The notes: generated by a model from the letters alone, not told the origin. Positions 35,344 to 46,700 are shown, numbered from the stretch's first letter. The stretch: 64,000 nt of DNA from Aureisphaera galaxeae (GCF_028561275.1 NZ_JAQQTF010000002.1:652812-716811); one strand, 5' to 3'. Numbers and translations: made by a program.

Positions 35344-38300
35344 TATGGGCAAAGATTTTTGGGGTTCCATTATTGATGGCTCCAATGTAGAAACTGTTTC
35401 CATCTTTGTCCTTAAAGGCGGCCAAGTACTTCATTTCACCTTTCACGAAGAATCCACTGGTATTGTAGTCCTGCCACTCGAAGTTGAAATCCCCCTTGTT
35501 TAAAAGGATATTTCCGTAACTGGCATCTAACTGCGAATATTGGGGTTTGAATTCGAAATTATTTCCTCCCATGATCAAGTCGGTAAGGCCGTCACCGTTT
35601 ACATCGGTACAAGCAATGCCGCAGACACAGGAAAGCTGCACACGTGCAGGTAATTTTTTAATGCTGAAGTTACCGTTTCCATCATTAATAGCGATTACAG
35701 ATTCTGGGGTATTCACCTCGCGAACTATGGAACGGTCTATGATTTCTTGAGCAAATAGCTCGTCGATAGCACGTGTAGAATATTCGCGTGCCTTAAGGTT
35801 CTGCTTTTTCAAGGATACCATCTGTGAGGTCAATTCCTTTTTCTGATGAATGGGATAATCCTTCCCGTTTTTCTGAAGGGTAGTGATCTGTTCTATGGTT
35901 CCGTTGTTGTCAAAATCGTTCACGAACATTTTCATGGGGGTGTCGTTAGAAGGTAGGTAGTGGATGTTGTTTCCTTCGTTTCCTAGAATCAAGTCTAAAT
36001 CCCCATCCTGATCCAAATCGGAAGCAGCTACCGTTTTCCACCATCCGGTAAGACTATCGAGCATGGTCGCTTTTGGACTCAATCGGCGTCCGGAATTTTT
36101 GAATACTTTCACTCCGCCCCAATCGGTCGTTGTCACTAGATCTTTTTTGTTATCCCCATCCACATCGATCCACTCTGCATCGGTGACCATGCCTAGGTCT
36201 TTGGTGTCGTAAGCCAAACGCTGTGTGGCATCGGTAAAGGTGCCGTCTCCATTGTTTTCCAAGAAAAGATGCTTGGGAGTCACTCCGTAGATGCCTACTA
36301 CGCTTCGCGAACCAATGAATAGGTCTACATCGCCATCCGCATCGAAATCATGGGGTGCTATGGTTGAGATGTTCTGAAAGGTGGACGGAAGTACTGTTTC
36401 TGACTTCGCGAAATTGCCTTGGCCATCATTCAAGTATAAACGAGGAACGTATTTATTCTCAGCCCCTACCTGATTTCCACCAGTCCCTACGATAAGGTCC
36501 AAGTCACCATCGGCGTCGGCGTCAAAGAAAGTGGCTACTACATCTTCTAAAGAGGCATCCGTATTAAATACAGGTTGCGACTTTAGCTTCAGGTTACCCT
36601 TCCCAGAATGCAGGTAGAGTGTTCCCGATTGCCCTTGGGCACCTCCAAGGAATATATCATCATTTCCATCACCGTTAACATCGCCAATGGCCATGGCCGG
36701 TCCTTCTTCGGAAAGTTTTTGGTAAATCAATCCTTCATAATCGAAGTCATTATAGGCGTTTTCTTTGTGTGTTACCAAAGTGGTATTCGGAATTTCCTTT
36801 AACAAGGTGTTATATGTTTCCTTCACTGGAGCATAGGTGTCCGTTGCATCCTCTTGCTTCAAGGCAAGTGTCTGATTGGCTTCAACATTCGTTAGCAGTG
36901 CCGTTTTATCGTTCGGCCAAACAACGCGCAGAGAATCTATGGAGGAAACTTCACCCAATCCAATAGTCATATCGTATTCCATGGAAGATTGAAATCCACG
37001 GGAAGGTACCAACTCCTGAGTGATAATTTCATCAGAATGATACATCGTTACCTTGGTTCCAATGGCAAAAGGATTCTTTTCGCCTCCTTCAAACGTCAGC
37101 TTGATGTAGTTATTCTCGGTTACGTCGCTGGTGTTGTTGCGATAGAGAAAGGCCTCCATATTTACGTTGTTCACCACCAAATCGAGATCACCGTCATTGT
37201 CTAAGTCACCGTACGCTGCTCCGTTGGACATACTCGGAGTTCCCAATCCCCAATCTGCAGCCAGATCGGTAAAGGTGATGTCTTTATTGTTGTGGAAGGC
37301 ATAATTGGGCAGGGGTTTTATGGGCATTTTATCGATAATGGAGTCGATTGCCTGCTTTTTACCTGTCAATGCCATTTTCTGAATGATTTCATTGGCGAAG
37401 AAATCGACAAAATCGAGATCGGTAAGGTCGTGGTTAATTCCGTTAGTTACGTAAATGTCACGGTAGCCATCATTGTCCATATCGAACATAAGCCCGGCCC
37501 AGCTCCAATCAGTCGCTTCTACGCCACTGTGGTAGGCAACTTCAGAAAAAGATCCGTTTCCATTGTTTATCTGTAGCGTGTTCTGAATGTACTGCTGATA
37601 AAAATCCTTACTCTGTTTCAGTTTGAACACGTTGTAACCGTCAAATTCCATCACGGATTTTACGCGCTCTTCTTCTTCCGGGAGCATGTCGGTAATAAAA
37701 ATATCCTGAAGCCCGTCGTTGTTAATGTCCGAAATGTCCACTCCCATGGCCGAAAGGCAGAGTCGGGAGGTCCAGTTTTTAACGTCTTCGGTAAATGTAC
37801 CGTCCTGATTGTTGATGTAGAGGTAATCCCTTTCGTAAAAATCGTTGGAGACATAGATGTCCGGATATAGATCGTGATTTATGTCGGTAATCATTACACC
37901 CAATCCGAAACCGATAAGACTTCCGTAGATTCCAGCTTCTTCACTTACATCGGTAAAGACGCCATTGTCGTTTCGCATGAGTAAATCTCCAACTCCTCTG
38001 AAGATATGTGGTACATTTTCCCAGTTCTGGGCTCGCTTTTCGCGTTGTTCGGCGTAACCCAGACTGCTCACGGGAATATTGCTGTTATTAAGTATATAGG
38101 CATCGAGATCTCCGTCCTTGTCATAGTCGAAAAAGGATGCATGGGTAGAGAATCCGGTTTCGGCCAAATTGTATTCCTTGGCACTTTCGGTAAAGGTGAG
38201 GTCGCCGTTGTTTATATACAGATCATTATCATGGTTGTTGCCTTCCATATTTCCAGCATTGCTCACGTAGATATCTAATAGACCATCTGCATTTACATCG

Positions 38301-38701
38301 GCCATGACTACTCCGGTGGACCAGGGCTTGTTTCCAACGACGCCAGCACTTTCGGAAATATCTTCGAATTTCCAATCACCTTTATTCAAATAGAGCTTGT
38401 TGGGGCCCATATTGGCGGTGAAGTAAATGTCGGAGAGTCCATCGTTATTAATATCACCAATGGCCACACCACCTCCATTATAGAAGTTACGGTATTTGAA
38501 GATGTTGAAGTTCTTCTGATTTTCAACAAAATTCAGAAAAGAAACACCCGTTTCATCACCAGGAAGTAGGGTAAAAAGAGCTTCTGTTTGTTCATCTGTG
38601 ACATCTTTTTTCTCCGTTTCCGAATCACCGCAAGAGTTGAGCAGAATGAGGAAAGAGGCAATAAACCAAAACTTTCTATGTGGGACGGTATACAACTGCA
38701 T
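35336..38701 (-). CDS. FG-GAP/ASPIC-domain lipoprotein (second copy)
   Basis: A 1121-residue lipoprotein; the signal region reads HRKFWFIASFLILLNSC. FG-GAP/VCBS repeats run through the N-terminal half (GDINNDGLSDIYFTANMGPNK, DVNADGLLDIYVSNAGNM, DYDKDGDLDAYILNNSN), then an ASPIC/UnbV region (YDMTIGLGEVSSIDSLRVVWPNDK), then a second propeller-like half (GDVNGDGNDDIFLGGAQG). It ends DGNSFYIGAINNGTPKIFAHNE, an ending like its neighbours' and suggesting the same fold throughout. It is 3 bases downstream of the first copy. Function probably surface glycan binding or scaffold; unproven. Confidence 0.85.
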   Translation of the reverse strand: MQLYTVPHRKFWFIASFLILLNSCGDSETEKKDVTDEQTEALFTLLPGDETGVSFLNFVENQKNFNIFKYRNFYNGGGVAIGDINNDGLSDIYFTANMGPNKLYLNKGDWKFEDISESAGVVGNKPWSTGVVMADVNADGLLDIYVSNAGNMEGNNHDNDLYINNGDLTFTESAKEYNLAETGFSTHASFFDYDKDGDLDAYILNNSNIPVSSLGYAEQREKRAQNWENVPHIFRGVGDLLMRNDNGVFTDVSEEAGIYGSLIGFGLGVMITDINHDLYPDIYVSNDFYERDYLYINNQDGTFTEDVKNWTSRLCLSAMGVDISDINNDGLQDIFITDMLPEEEERVKSVMEFDGYNVFKLKQSKDFYQQYIQNTLQINNGNGSFSEVAYHSGVEATDWSWAGLMFDMDNDGYRDIYVTNGINHDLTDLDFVDFFANEIIQKMALTGKKQAIDSIIDKMPIKPLPNYAFHNNKDITFTDLAADWGLGTPSMSNGAAYGDLDNDGDLDLVVNNVNMEAFLYRNNTSDVTENNYIKLTFEGGEKNPFAIGTKVTMYHSDEIITQELVPSRGFQSSMEYDMTIGLGEVSSIDSLRVVWPNDKTALLTNVEANQTLALKQEDATDTYAPVKETYNTLLKEIPNTTLVTHKENAYNDFDYEGLIYQKLSEEGPAMAIGDVNGDGNDDIFLGGAQGQSGTLYLHSGKGNLKLKSQPVFNTDASLEDVVATFFDADADGDLDLIVGTGGNQVGAENKYVPRLYLNDGQGNFAKSETVLPSTFQNISTIAPHDFDADGDVDLFIGSRSVVGIYGVTPKHLFLENNGDGTFTDATQRLAYDTKDLGMVTDAEWIDVDGDNKKDLVTTTDWGGVKVFKNSGRRLSPKATMLDSLTGWWKTVAASDLDQDGDLDLILGNEGNNIHYLPSNDTPMKMFVNDFDNNGTIEQITTLQKNGKDYPIHQKKELTSQMVSLKKQNLKAREYSTRAIDELFAQEIIDRSIVREVNTPESVIAINDGNGNFSIKKLPARVQLSCVCGIACTDVNGDGLTDLIMGGNNFEFKPQYSQLDASYGNILLNKGDFNFEWQDYNTSGFFVKGEMKYLAAFKDKDGNSFYIGAINNGTPKIFAHNE

Positions 38702-38704
38702 AGT

Positions 38705-41700
38705 TTACTGTTCTTTTTTTAGGAATAGGGGAGTGCTATTATTTCTTCCCACTATATAATATAGTTTGTTTCCTAGAGTTAGTTTTTCAATGTTTCTACA
38801 GGCGCCATTGCTCGAAAATCCTTGGTTTTCTACCTGAGTAAAAAATCCCTTAGCGTCGTTGAGCAACAGTACACCATGGGAGGCATCCAATCTTCCGATT
38901 TGGGTACTTACTTCAAAATTATTTCCAACCAAAAGTGCATCTAGATAGCCATCGTTATTCATATCATCTATCATTACATCATTCACAGTAGAAACTTGGG
39001 CTTCCATAGGAAGTAGATGCGAAATATAAGTATTATCACCTTGGTTTTCAAAATATGTGGAGCCTAATTGGAACACTTTTTTAATCCCTCCTTTGGGAGT
39101 GTTTTTTATAGGCAATACATCGTTTACGTTGGCCTCTGCGAAGTCCTTGTACGAAAGGTAGTTTTTGTTAATGACGGGTAGCTGTTTGGCCAGTTCATCC
39201 TTTGTAGCTAACATGGTTTCTGTTCCCTGATAAAAGTAGGTGAGTATGGGGTCTACTTTTCCATTATTATCAAAGTCATTTCTGTAAAGGGTAATCGGTT
39301 CATTTTCGGATGCGCTTAGGCGGGTATTTAGCCCCCAATTGCCTGCTAGGATATCATAATCGCCATCCTGATCGAAATCTGCAACGCTTACAGTGTTCCA
39401 CCAACCATTTGTAGACTCCAGTCCATTGCCTTTTGAAAGCGTCAGTGTTTTTCCGTCGTTGAAAAAGATGGAAAGGGGCATCCAATACCCAGAAACAACA
39501 GCGTCTTTAAAGCCGTTGCCATCCAAGTCGATCCAGTGGACGTCCTTCACATTTCCGATCTGTCGAAATTCCTTCGAAATGGTCTCGGTATGATCCGTAA
39601 AGTCTGCGTTGCCATTGTTCACGAAAATATATTGCTGAGGCGTGGCTCCGAATTGATGGGCCAGCACATTGGATGTTATACAAACATCCATATCATTGTC
39701 ATTGTCAAAATCTACTACGGTTACCTTGGAGGCGTGCAATTCAGTAGTGTTAAATTGAACTGTATCCCGAACCATTTTCCCGTTTAGTTGAATGTACAAT
39801 CTAGGTTGCAAGGCCTTTCCTTTTCTGAATTCATTTCCGCCACTCACAATTAGAAGGTCGTTGGCTCCATCTCCATTGGCATCGAACACTACAGCATGGG
39901 TGTCTTCGTTAACGGAGGTTTCCTCTGCGTCTGGTAACTTCCCTCTTTCGAAAGTGCCATCCTCTAGTTGGCGCCATACTTCCGTAGCTTGAAACTTACC
40001 GCCCAAAGCGATAAGGTCGTCGAGATTGTCGTTGTTCAAATCTCCAGTAATGATAGCACCACTATCGTTGGTGTTTGCGAAAGGAATGAGTGGATTACGA
40101 CTGAATTCTATTGAAACATTATCCTTGTGTTGAAAGGGAATGGGGCTTTCAGTATTCGTAAGTATGGTTTTAGCTTGAGAAATGGGGGTGTCATAATAAT
40201 TTCCCGAAGCATCACTTTGTTTTAACGTAAGGATACCATTGACGGTTGGATTTTTGAGTGTTTGAAAAGATCCGTTAGACCAAATAACCTGAAGGGAATC
40301 TACGGTGGTTTTATCCCCTAAGCCTACAAAAACTTCGGGTGCGATAGCCGATTGAAATCCCCGGGTTGTATAGTTTTCGAAAGATTGGATTTCGTCTCCA
40401 ACAAATACTTTGATTTTGGCTCCAATACCCATGGTGTTGCTGCCAGTTCCTTGGAATCGTATTAGTAGATGATTGGAGTTGCCGTCATTCTTCTGTGTGG
40501 TATTTTCCAATACGAAAGCAGGCTCGTTCACATTGTTTACTACAAGATCCAGATCTCCGTCGTTGTCTAGATCTCCGTACGCGGCCCCATTACTAAAGGA
40601 CAGTTTTTCTTCGAACCAATCATTGGTGGTATTTTTGAGCTGGCCGTGTTCATTCCTAAAAAAGTAGTTCGCCGTTTTCTTTTGTGGAAGGATTTTGATG
40701 AACTCCATTTCCTGTTCCGTCATTCGGGATCCCAGTCTTTTCTGAATGTTATCGTTGGCGATAAAATTCACGAAGTCCATATCGTTGGTAGCCCCAAGAA
40801 TACCATTGGTAATGTACAGATCTTTCTTTCCATCATTGTCGAAATCAGCCAGTAGGGGAGCCCAGGACCATTCGGATGCTGCTACGCCATATAAAAAGGC
40901 ATTTTCCGAAAATTGAAGGTTGTCGAAGTTGAGGTGCAAGGTGTTTTGCATGAATTGCGGTTCGTATCCATACCGCAATTGGTTTTGGTAAATGGGATAA
41001 TTGTATTCGGTCCCAGCAGATTTTAAGGTTTCCAAATCTTCGGGGAGCATATCCATGGAAATAATGTCGGGGAAACCGTTGTTGTCTACATCGGCAATGT
41101 CATTTCCCATAGAAAAATGGGTGGAATGCCCAAGCAAGGACTCGGTTGAGTTCAGTTCCTTAAAGGTTCCGTCCTTCTGATTGATATAGCAATAGTCGTT
41201 TTCAAAAAAATCGTTGCCTACGTAGATGTCAGGATAGCCATCGTTGTTCAAATCACTAATGGCAAGTCCCAATCCGAAGCTTATGTTGTTTTGTAGGATA
41301 TTCGCTTCTTTAGATACGTCCACGAATTCACCTTCTTGGTTTTGGAGCAATTTGTCCCCAATGAGTGAATCATTGCGAAAGCGGAGGGTTCCCCTCCCGA
41401 AATTCGTATTGGGGTTTAACGTATGATTCATGACATAGGCGTCCAAATCGCCATCGAGATCGTAGTCGAAGAATGCAGCTTGGGTTCCCAAGCTTGCCTG
41501 ATCTAAACCAAATTCTGCCGCTTGTTCTGAAAAATAAGGAACGCCATCTTTGACCCCTTCATTAATGTACAATTGGTTTTCCCCTGTTAGGTCTAAATGC
41601 CCACTTACCTTAGAAATATAAATGTCCAATAGCCCATCTTGGTTAATATCTACCGTTGTGACGCCAGTAGTCCATCCCGTAGCATTGTCGATATTGGCTT

Positions 41701-41998
41701 GTTGGGTAATGTCTGTAAAATTGAGGTTTCCTTGGTTAAGGTATAGTTTGTCACTTTCTTGATTGGAGGTAAAATAAACATCCAACAATCCATCATTATC
41801 AAAATCGGCAAGGGCAACTCCGGCCCCATTGTAAAAATAGAGGTAGTTAAGGATGTTTAATTGGGGTGTGCTTTGTAGGGTGTTGGAGAAATCTATCCCT
41901 GTATTTTCCTTAAGTACAAAACGTTTTTCGCCTGTCTCTTTAGAGCAGGATACAAACAGCACGAATAGCAATAATATGGGGATATAGGTTTTATTCAC
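38705..41998 (-). CDS. FG-GAP/ASPIC-domain lipoprotein (first copy)
   Basis: A 1097-residue lipoprotein (MNKTYIPILLLFVLFVSC, lipobox FVSC). It has FG-GAP/VCBS repeats (ADFDNDGLLDVYFTSNQESDK, DINQDGLLDIYISKVSG, DYDLDGDLDAYVMNH), an ASPIC/UnbV region (TTRGFQSAIAPEVFVGLGDKTT, VIWSNGSFQTL) and a second set of repeats (GDLNNDNLDDLIALGGKF). The end reads KLYYIVGRNNSTPLFLKKEQ. It is the first of three tandem paralogues, 92 bases after the SusD stop, behind a strong hairpin at 42031-42067 that may lower its expression relative to susCD. The three copies differ well beyond recent duplication. Confidence 0.87.
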   Translation of the reverse strand: MNKTYIPILLLFVLFVSCSKETGEKRFVLKENTGIDFSNTLQSTPQLNILNYLYFYNGAGVALADFDNDGLLDVYFTSNQESDKLYLNQGNLNFTDITQQANIDNATGWTTGVTTVDINQDGLLDIYISKVSGHLDLTGENQLYINEGVKDGVPYFSEQAAEFGLDQASLGTQAAFFDYDLDGDLDAYVMNHTLNPNTNFGRGTLRFRNDSLIGDKLLQNQEGEFVDVSKEANILQNNISFGLGLAISDLNNDGYPDIYVGNDFFENDYCYINQKDGTFKELNSTESLLGHSTHFSMGNDIADVDNNGFPDIISMDMLPEDLETLKSAGTEYNYPIYQNQLRYGYEPQFMQNTLHLNFDNLQFSENAFLYGVAASEWSWAPLLADFDNDGKKDLYITNGILGATNDMDFVNFIANDNIQKRLGSRMTEQEMEFIKILPQKKTANYFFRNEHGQLKNTTNDWFEEKLSFSNGAAYGDLDNDGDLDLVVNNVNEPAFVLENTTQKNDGNSNHLLIRFQGTGSNTMGIGAKIKVFVGDEIQSFENYTTRGFQSAIAPEVFVGLGDKTTVDSLQVIWSNGSFQTLKNPTVNGILTLKQSDASGNYYDTPISQAKTILTNTESPIPFQHKDNVSIEFSRNPLIPFANTNDSGAIITGDLNNDNLDDLIALGGKFQATEVWRQLEDGTFERGKLPDAEETSVNEDTHAVVFDANGDGANDLLIVSGGNEFRKGKALQPRLYIQLNGKMVRDTVQFNTTELHASKVTVVDFDNDNDMDVCITSNVLAHQFGATPQQYIFVNNGNADFTDHTETISKEFRQIGNVKDVHWIDLDGNGFKDAVVSGYWMPLSIFFNDGKTLTLSKGNGLESTNGWWNTVSVADFDQDGDYDILAGNWGLNTRLSASENEPITLYRNDFDNNGKVDPILTYFYQGTETMLATKDELAKQLPVINKNYLSYKDFAEANVNDVLPIKNTPKGGIKKVFQLGSTYFENQGDNTYISHLLPMEAQVSTVNDVMIDDMNNDGYLDALLVGNNFEVSTQIGRLDASHGVLLLNDAKGFFTQVENQGFSSNGACRNIEKLTLGNKLYYIVGRNNSTPLFLKKEQ

Positions 41999-42030
41999 CT
42001 AGAAATTACGTTTGCCTAATGGTAGAATAA

Positions 42031-42067
42031 ATATAAAAGAGGATTAGCAACTAATCCTCTTTTATAT
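42031..42067 (-). terminator. 17-bp perfect stem after susD
   Basis: ATATAAAAGAGGATTAG (42031-42047) pairs perfectly with 42051-42067 around a 3-base loop, followed on the minus strand by a U-rich tract (the 3' arm itself ends CTTTTATAT). It lies between the susD stop and the first FG-GAP gene, so it probably attenuates transcription and keeps susCD mRNA in excess. Confidence 0.75.
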
Positions 42068-42090
42068 CAATAAATTTATATCAGATAATC

Positions 42091-43701
42091 CTAGTAACCT
42101 GGGTTTTGCTCAAGGTTAGGGTTAAGGATGATCTGGCTCGCAGGAATCGGGAATAGATTCAAGTTGGCGTCACCAACAGCTCCTGGGTCTTTAAGTGCCC
42201 AGTCTCTGGTGTACTGTCCGAAACGAATCATATCGTTTCTTCTCCAGAATTCTGCGTATAGCTCACGTCCTCTCTCGTCTAACATATCTTGTTCTGATAC
42301 AGAACCTAGAGGAGAAGCACCTCTTAATACACGTAGTTCGTTCACCAATCCAGTAGCATCTCCACCGCCTCGCATAACAGCCTCGGCTTTCATAAGGTGA
42401 GCATCTGCATACCGGAAGAAAATCTCGTGGTTGGTAAATCCACCGTAACGTGGGTTGTACTTCATTACACGGATACCAGTAGTTTCATCATTATTAATCA
42501 AGTTGATGTTACCATCTCCGTCGGTGAAGTCACGCTTAAATGTTAGTGGCGCACCTCCACGTTCGGTCAATGGAGTTCCATTGATTTCGTACTGCTGTCC
42601 GATTAGGAATCCGAATCCAACGTTAGATCCCGATACAAATCCAGGGAAGTCACCAGACTCTTCTGTACCTGCTTCACCGGTAAACGTTTCACCAGCTGTA
42701 GGTACGAATCCACGACGCTCTTCCTGACCGCTTCCAGGTTCGTTGATGTTGGCATCTCCTTCGAAAAGATCATAGAACTCTGCAAGGGTAGAGAATCCGT
42801 TCCATCCACCTCCTGCAATTTCAGGAGCTTGGTTGTAGTGAAGTCCATTCCAGATACGGTTACCTACTGAGGTTTCCAAAAATAGAATAGTTTCACTATC
42901 TGAAGTTTCTCTAAAGATATCGAAGTAACCTGCTTGTAATTGGTACCCTTCGGCAGCAATATCGTCTACAAGGCTAACTACGCGGTTCATGTCTGCTCCA
43001 TTAGGACTTCCACCTACATAAATGTGCTTGTTCAATAGCACTTTTGCCAATAGGTATCGAGCGGCGGCTTTGGTTCCACGGTTATTTGTAGTACCAGGTC
43101 CTCCTGCAGTTAAATTCCCAATAGCACCTTCAAGATCTGAGATGATAGCGTTAACAGCTACTTCACCACGGATCACTTCAGGATCTTCCAAAAGGGAAGC
43201 TTCTGGATCACGAATTGGGATTTGCCCAAAGTTGTCCAAAATTACCCAATACCCCAATGCACGCAAGAATTGCGCTTCTCCAGTTTCTTGGTTGCTAGAC
43301 AACGTAGTTAATGGAGATAGTAGCTGCGTAGCAGCAAAGTGGGTTTGGTTCCACTGGTTCCAAGTATTGGTGATGAAAGCGTGGTCTGTTTGCCAGTTGT
43401 GTTGGTGTAACTGTCTCCAGATACCGTTGTCACCCCAGTCGGAACCTCTTGTAGGAATCAAGAATTCGTCTGTAGTAACCTCACTAATGGCAAATAAGTT
43501 TGCTTGGTCTCCAATACGACCGTTCAATCCATTGTAGATACCATCGATAAAGGTTGCAGGGTCTGCAATACCGATAAAACCAGGATCGTTAATAGAGTCT
43601 GTCTCTTCCACTTCAAGATCCGTACATGAGCCCAGAAGGAAAGTCAATGTCAATACACCTGCGAAGAGGCGAATGCTGTTTTTCAACTTAATACTTTTCA
43701 T
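42091..43701 (-). CDS. susD: SusD/RagB-type surface glycan-binding lipoprotein
   Basis: A 536-residue SusD-family lipoprotein (signal ends LTFLLGSC; Cys26). Family marks: the N-terminal TPR-like helices (NAIISDLEGAIGNLTAGG, GTKAAARYLLAKVLLNKHIY), the EIFFRYADAHLMKAEAVMRGG segment, and the C-terminal RGRELYAEFWRRNDMIRFGQY plus LNLFPIPASQIILNPNLEQNPGY ending, both hallmarks of SusD. It captures oligosaccharides at the cell surface as the lid of the SusC channel. Glycan identity is not shown by sequence; the adjacent GH32, LacI and fructokinase genes suggest a fructan or sucrose-type ligand. It follows susC by 11 bases. Confidence 0.95.
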   Translation of the reverse strand: MKSIKLKNSIRLFAGVLTLTFLLGSCTDLEVEETDSINDPGFIGIADPATFIDGIYNGLNGRIGDQANLFAISEVTTDEFLIPTRGSDWGDNGIWRQLHQHNWQTDHAFITNTWNQWNQTHFAATQLLSPLTTLSSNQETGEAQFLRALGYWVILDNFGQIPIRDPEASLLEDPEVIRGEVAVNAIISDLEGAIGNLTAGGPGTTNNRGTKAAARYLLAKVLLNKHIYVGGSPNGADMNRVVSLVDDIAAEGYQLQAGYFDIFRETSDSETILFLETSVGNRIWNGLHYNQAPEIAGGGWNGFSTLAEFYDLFEGDANINEPGSGQEERRGFVPTAGETFTGEAGTEESGDFPGFVSGSNVGFGFLIGQQYEINGTPLTERGGAPLTFKRDFTDGDGNINLINNDETTGIRVMKYNPRYGGFTNHEIFFRYADAHLMKAEAVMRGGGDATGLVNELRVLRGASPLGSVSEQDMLDERGRELYAEFWRRNDMIRFGQYTRDWALKDPGAVGDANLNLFPIPASQIILNPNLEQNPGY

Positions 43702-43712
43702 AGTTGCTTTTT

Positions 43713-46700
43713 TTAAAATTTAGCGTTTAATCCTACAGTAATAGTTCTTGGTCTTGGGTACGATGCGTAATCAATTCCTGCAGTAGGAATTGCAGAAGCA
43801 TTGATCGTTCCAGTACTAGATGATACTTCAGGATCAAGTCCGCTATAATCTGTTATTAAGAAAAGATTCTGTCCTGTGACGGATAATCTCAATGAATCGA
43901 AGAAGCTATTTTCGTCTTTCAATGGGAAGTTATATCCCAACGTAGCATTTTGTAGTCGAACAAAGTCTCCAGCTTCTACGAAACGGGAAGATACCGCTGT
44001 AGTAGCTGCTCCATCTTCTCCACTAGAGATGGCCGCTTGAGTTACGTTCTTACCAATGGTGATACCACCCGCAGTAAAGAAGGCGTTATCGGTTGCATTG
44101 TACACGTGGAATCCAAACTGACCGTTTAAGAAGGTAGAAAAGTCAAAGTTCTTGTATCGTAAGTTAAGTGATAAACCTCCAGTTACATCTGGCACGGCGT
44201 CTTTTCCGATAAAGGTTTTGTCACTATCAGGATCTCCAACACCGTCTCCGTTTACGTCACGGTACGTTGGGAATCCAGCATCGTCAAATCCAGTAAACTC
44301 AGCTACATAGAAAGAGAACAATGGCTCTCCTGCCTGTAGTCTTTGAGCAAAGGCACCGGTTAGACCGTTACCGTTAATTGGACCTGCATCGATTACTTGA
44401 TTGGTGTCCTCTACTTCGTTCTGGTTGTACGCAACATTGAAAGAAGCACTGAAACTGAAGTCCTCGTTGTCTATGATATCATAGTCTAAGGCCAATTCAA
44501 TACCTTGGTTAATTACCGTACCATCACTCAAGTTAGAGAAGATAGTAGGAATACCAGAAGTTTGAGGAGCCGCTAGGGTTCTTCTCAAAAGAAGGTCGGA
44601 AGTCTCTTTACGATATACGTTAAGAGATCCGCTGAAACGATCGTCGTTGAATCCGAAGTCAACACCGAAGTTCAAGTCCAATGTTTCCTCCCACTTTAAT
44701 TCTGGGTTATCGTTACCTACGAATACGGTACCCGGATCGGTAACAGTACCATCACCATTAAATCCGATACCACCAAAACGGGTTCTTAATAAGAAGTTGG
44801 CATATCCCAATCCTTCTTGGTTACCCACGATACCGGCACCAACACGAAGCTTTAAGGTAGATACGTTATCTCCTACGAAGTCTTCTTCAGATAGTTTCCA
44901 AGCGAAAGCACCAGAAGGGAAGTAACCATACTGATTGTCACCCCCGAACGTTGATGAACCGTCCGCTCTAAAGGTACCTGTTAGTAAGTACTTGTCCGAG
45001 ATATTGAAGTTAGCTCTTACGAAGAATGATTGTAGTTCGTCGAAGTTGTCGAACTGATCTGCGAAGTAAGAGTCTATAGTTCTATTGAAAATTCCCGTTA
45101 GGTCTTCCACAACAGTTTGCTCACCAAACTCTGCTTCTGGGATTAAACGAGTAATATAAGCTCTGTTTACATCGTAAGCAAATTGTTGGTAGTCACCGCT
45201 AACAAGCCCATCTACACGGTCGTAGGTGTCTCTAATATTATCGGCCAACTCATCCAAAGATCGGTTCATGGCCATACCGGAAGCTCCAGCATTGAAACCT
45301 CTACGATCGAATTTCTGATATGAGTAACCTCCTAAAAGGTCTACCTCTACGTTTCCGAAAGTATTTTTATAGTTTAAAGTACCTTCAAAAAGAGTGTTCT
45401 CATTTTCTAAGGTGTTGTAAGAACCACGACCTCTTCCAGAAACCTGGTTAAGACCGGCTACTTCTGGAGAAAACAAAGAAGTTGTTTCTGCATCACTGTA
45501 GTCATAACCTCCCGTTACTTTGGCTGTCAATTCTGGAATGATATCGTAAGCCGCAGAAAGGTTCACTAAGTATCTGTTCGTGTGCGAAAGACTCGAGTAG
45601 TTTGCCAATAAATTTACTGGGTTTAATAGGTTACTTCCTGGGTCAAAATTTTCACTAATAGGCCACGTAGGGTTAGCCGTAATAGAAGCCCCAATGAAAT
45701 CCCCTGTAGAACCAGCGCCACCACTAATAGGGGCATTTTGGTCATTTACTCGGGAAACAGTCCCTTGTAAGGACAGTGTTAACTTATCGCTTAGGAGTCG
45801 TTGCTCTGCATTTAGACGACCTACAATACGCTCTTGGTCCGTATTTTTAACAACACCAAATTGCTTTCCGTATCCAAAAGAGGCACGTACATTACCTGTA
45901 GCGTAACTTTTTGAATAACTCACGTTGTTACGCGTAGATGCGGGAGAACGTGTATAGAAATCTTGGAAGTCACTGTCGTTTCTAAAGTTCAATGCAGCTG
46001 GGTCATTACCGAAATCGGCCAAGGCCTGAAGGTAATCTCTTCTTCCCAATAGGTCATACTCGTTTGCAGGAGTAGAAGCACTTACAGAAGTACTTACTTC
46101 CCAAACACCACGAGAGTTTCCTCTACCGCTTTTTGTCTTAACGATTACAACCCCATTTGCACCACGAGAACCGTAGATAGCGGTTGCAGAAGCATCCTTA
46201 AGAATACTTATGCTTTCAATATCGTTAGGGTTCAAGAAGCTAAGTGGGTTACGCTGCGCTCCAGCACCGAAAGCTAAATCTCCTGGAGCAGGAGCACCAC
46301 CGCCACCTAATGGAACACCATCGATAACGAATAGCGGGTTGTTGTTAGAACGAATGGAGTTAGTTCCACGAATTCGGAAGTCGATTCCAGCACCAGGCTC
46401 ACCCGAAGTTTCAGTAATCTGAACCCCTGCGGTTTTACCCTGGATTAATTGTTCTGGAGATGAAATAACCCCTTGGTTAAAGTCCTCGGACGTCACGGCA
46501 CTTACCGCACCTGTAGCATCCTTAACTGTAGTAGTACCGTAACCGATTACTACCACTTCACTTAAAGACTCAATATCTTCCTGAAGGGTTACATTTATCG
46601 TGCTTTGACCGGCTACGCTAACTTCTTGTGTTGTATACCCTAGGTAACTGAATACCAGAACGGCATCGTTGGCTACATCACTAATTACGTAATTACCATC

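Noticed and set aside
35344-35403. Twenty-residue N-terminal extension of the third FG-GAP protein
   Set aside because: It lies within the upstream gene and would bury a perfect lipoprotein signal; the inner ATG at 35343 is the better start.
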